This document shows positions 62,935-64,000 of a stretch of 64,000 nt of DNA, piece by piece (the stretch's first letter is position 1; every line of letters begins with the position of its first letter). The stretch is from Pseudomonadota bacterium. Lineage in GTDB: Bacteria > Pseudomonadota > Gammaproteobacteria > Burkholderiales > Rhodocyclaceae. The translations under genes were made by a program, and so were the position numbers. The DNA lies in NCBI GenBank assembly GCA_018262235.1, contig JAGTRY010000003.1, forward strand, positions 18,976 through 82,975, given 5' to 3'. The notes under the pieces are model-generated. The model was not told the origin of the DNA. It saw only the letters and a list, made by a program, of their open reading frames with translations, and ran no database searches.

Positions 62935-63276
62935 GGACTGGCTGTGGTTTGCGGATGAACGACCAGAGTTCTCCTGCGTCAGCCCGTCACTCATCAGCAA
63001 GTTCGAAGACGATGTCTTGCGCGCCTTCCCAAAAGCATTTCGTGTCCAGCGCGCGCTGGCTCTCCTTACCTTCCACGATGCTCAGGAAGTGATTGCCTTC
63101 AAGCTGTCCGAGTTTGCTGGAGAATGAGTGAGGCCCAGCGCAAAAGTCCTGCCGGACCGGAAATCACCGTCTGGTCCTTTTCTGGTCCGTGTTTTTCGCA
63201 CTAAAGCCGAGACAGCCGAGAGACAGGCGACGAAAAGCCTGCTGACGCGAAAATGAAACCCAAGCGCAAAAAGGAA
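62935..63276 (+). other. Gap with a possible gene remnant
   Basis: About 340 bases before the tRNA terminator. A frame ending at 63127 reads DWLWFADERPEFSCVSPSL and FRVQRALALLTFHDAQEVIAF, which looks protein-like but has no independent start after the preceding gene. It may be a truncated gene fragment. Nothing else seen. Confidence 0.35.
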
Positions 63277-63306
63277 AACGGCCCTGTGATCACTCACAGG
63301 GCCGTT
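63277..63306 (-). terminator. Terminator of the tRNA cluster
   Basis: AACGGCCCTGTGA and TCACAGGGCCGTT form a 13-bp stem with a 4-base loop. On the minus strand TTCCTTTTTG follows. Confidence 0.88.
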
Positions 63307-63314
63307 CGTATTCT

Positions 63315-63391
63315 TGGGGCGACATACCGGGTTCGAACCGGTGACACCTGGAATCACAATCCAGTACTCTACCAACTGAGCTAATGCCGCC
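63315..63391 (-). tRNA. tRNA-His (GUG)
   Basis: Cloverleaf on the minus strand: G-1 plus acceptor GCGGCAT/ATGTCGC, D arm AGCTCAGTTGGTAGAGT, anticodon arm CTGGA-TTGTGAT-TCCAG, T arm CCGG-GTTCGAACC-type, and encoded CCA. The extra 5' G that marks tRNA-His is present. Confidence 0.95.
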
Positions 63392-63421
63392 ACTGACTTA
63401 CTTACTGCACAAAACACTTAC

Positions 63422-63498
63422 TGGTCTGCCCGAAGGGAATCGAACCCCTAACCTACGGCTTAGAAGGCCGTTGCTCTATCCAGTTGAGCTACGGGCAG
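63422..63498 (-). tRNA. tRNA-Arg (UCU)
   Basis: Acceptor CTGCCCG/CGGGCAG, anticodon arm ACGGC-CTTCTAA-GCCGT with anticodon UCU, T arm AGGGG-TTCGATT-CCCTT, discriminator A and encoded CCA. Confidence 0.94.
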
Positions 63499-63555
63499 TT
63501 CCTTGTCGAGCAGATCCCCGGGAATCGACCATCCAAGCGAACCGCTTGGGAACCA

Positions 63556-63632
<77 letters not shown>

Positions 63633-63712
63633 AGGGATCGAGATTGTATGCGAAGCGTGGAGCGGGAGTCAAACGTCTGATGCACCTTTTTCACACGCAG
63701 CGCCCTTTTCTC

Positions 63713-63931
63713 TCACTTCTGCTTTTCGTGGAACTCCAGCTCTTTTTCTGCCGGGCAGGAATTGATGCCGAACAGTGGATAGATCGGGCAGTACTTGAAC
63801 CACCCGGTCGCCACCGGCACTACACCAATCCAGCCCCACCAGCCAATCACACCGGTAGCCGCCAGGACGATCAGGATCACACCAATCGCAATCCGTATGG
63901 CGCGATCAAGGCTTCCAACATTTTCTTTCAT
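63713..63931 (-). CDS. DUF2892 membrane protein
   Basis: A 72-residue inner-membrane protein with two helices ([22 protein letters not shown] and the segment up to [19 protein letters not shown]). The N-terminal [13 protein letters not shown] and the two Cys are typical of the YgaP-like DUF2892 family, sometimes linked to sulfur or rhodanese chemistry. ATG 63931 is preceded by AAAGGAG. Confidence 0.88.
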   Translation of the reverse strand: MKENVGSLDRAIRIAIGVILIVLAATGVIGWWGWIGVVPVATGWFKYCPIYPLFGINSCPAEKELEFHEKQK

Positions 63932-64000
63932 ATTTCTCTCCTTTGCTCGGGGTGGGTGCTTCCATGACAAGTCCCGGTTGCCGCAATCATTTGCAGCAAC

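Overview
The window looks like the chromosome of a moderately GC-rich, Gram-negative betaproteobacterium. Evidence for this includes LpxC, a DolP-type lipoprotein, a Bpt/Aat pair, the tRNA-Pro/Arg/His cluster and a tmRNA whose tag reads ANDEQFALAA. A pectin methylesterase, KduD and a TRAP carboxylate transporter with a GntR regulator suggest a plant-polysaccharide or uronate lifestyle. A Rhodocyclales-like genus would fit, but no 16S gene is present to settle it.

Left part (1-24 kb), mostly housekeeping: an AEC carrier, zwf, a YbaK deacylase, a tandem-FKBP protein and upp. These are followed by a MarR/aminotransferase divergent pair with two matching operators, then rlmF, secA, a DUF721/DciA-like protein and lpxC. 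Next is the poorly understood AmmeMemoRadiSam trio (amrB-amrA-amrS), followed by an alpha/beta-hydrolase-like protein that seems to lack its catalytic residues. Then come a secreted-metalloprotease-like protein, a pectinesterase lipoprotein, the N-degron transferases aat-bpt, and GntR plus a TRAP transporter.

Middle (24-43 kb): the tmRNA gene is followed by a decayed P4-type integrase joined to fragments of two more tyrosine recombinases, a scar of repeated integration. A methyltransferase, a NikABC-like transporter without ATPase genes, nikR, metR and metE follow. A 19-bp repeat occurs on both sides of this 10-kb segment. The rsmI-yraN-(HIRAN)-gmhA-dolP cluster is next, with kduD and argC inserted into it, and then a two-component system.

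Right part (42-64 kb) has two notable systems. (1) A MerR/B12 photoreceptor of the LitR/CarH type is divergent from a nine-gene, tightly overlapping operon (small membrane protein, FAD oxidoreductase, DUF1365, Cfa, chalcone-isomerase-like, MFS, DUF3833, SDR, NTF2-like). Palindromes of the form TTGTCC-N-GGACAA sit at both promoters. (2) An RtcR-controlled RNA-repair locus: rtcR is divergent from a sigma-54 promoter whose predicted transcript carries a structured leader. That leader holds a minimal acceptor/T-arm tRNA mimic with encoded CCA, a tRNA-Ile(GAU)-like RNA without CCA and a long inverted repeat. Slipin, rtcB, an Abi/HEPN-like gene, an RlaP nucleotidyltransferase and a Cx5R phosphatase follow. 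Between these systems lie alkD, an FMN riboswitch with ribB, a TrpB2, and amtB with a sigma-54/NtrC-type promoter. The window ends with tRNA-His, tRNA-Arg, tRNA-Pro and a DUF2892 membrane protein.
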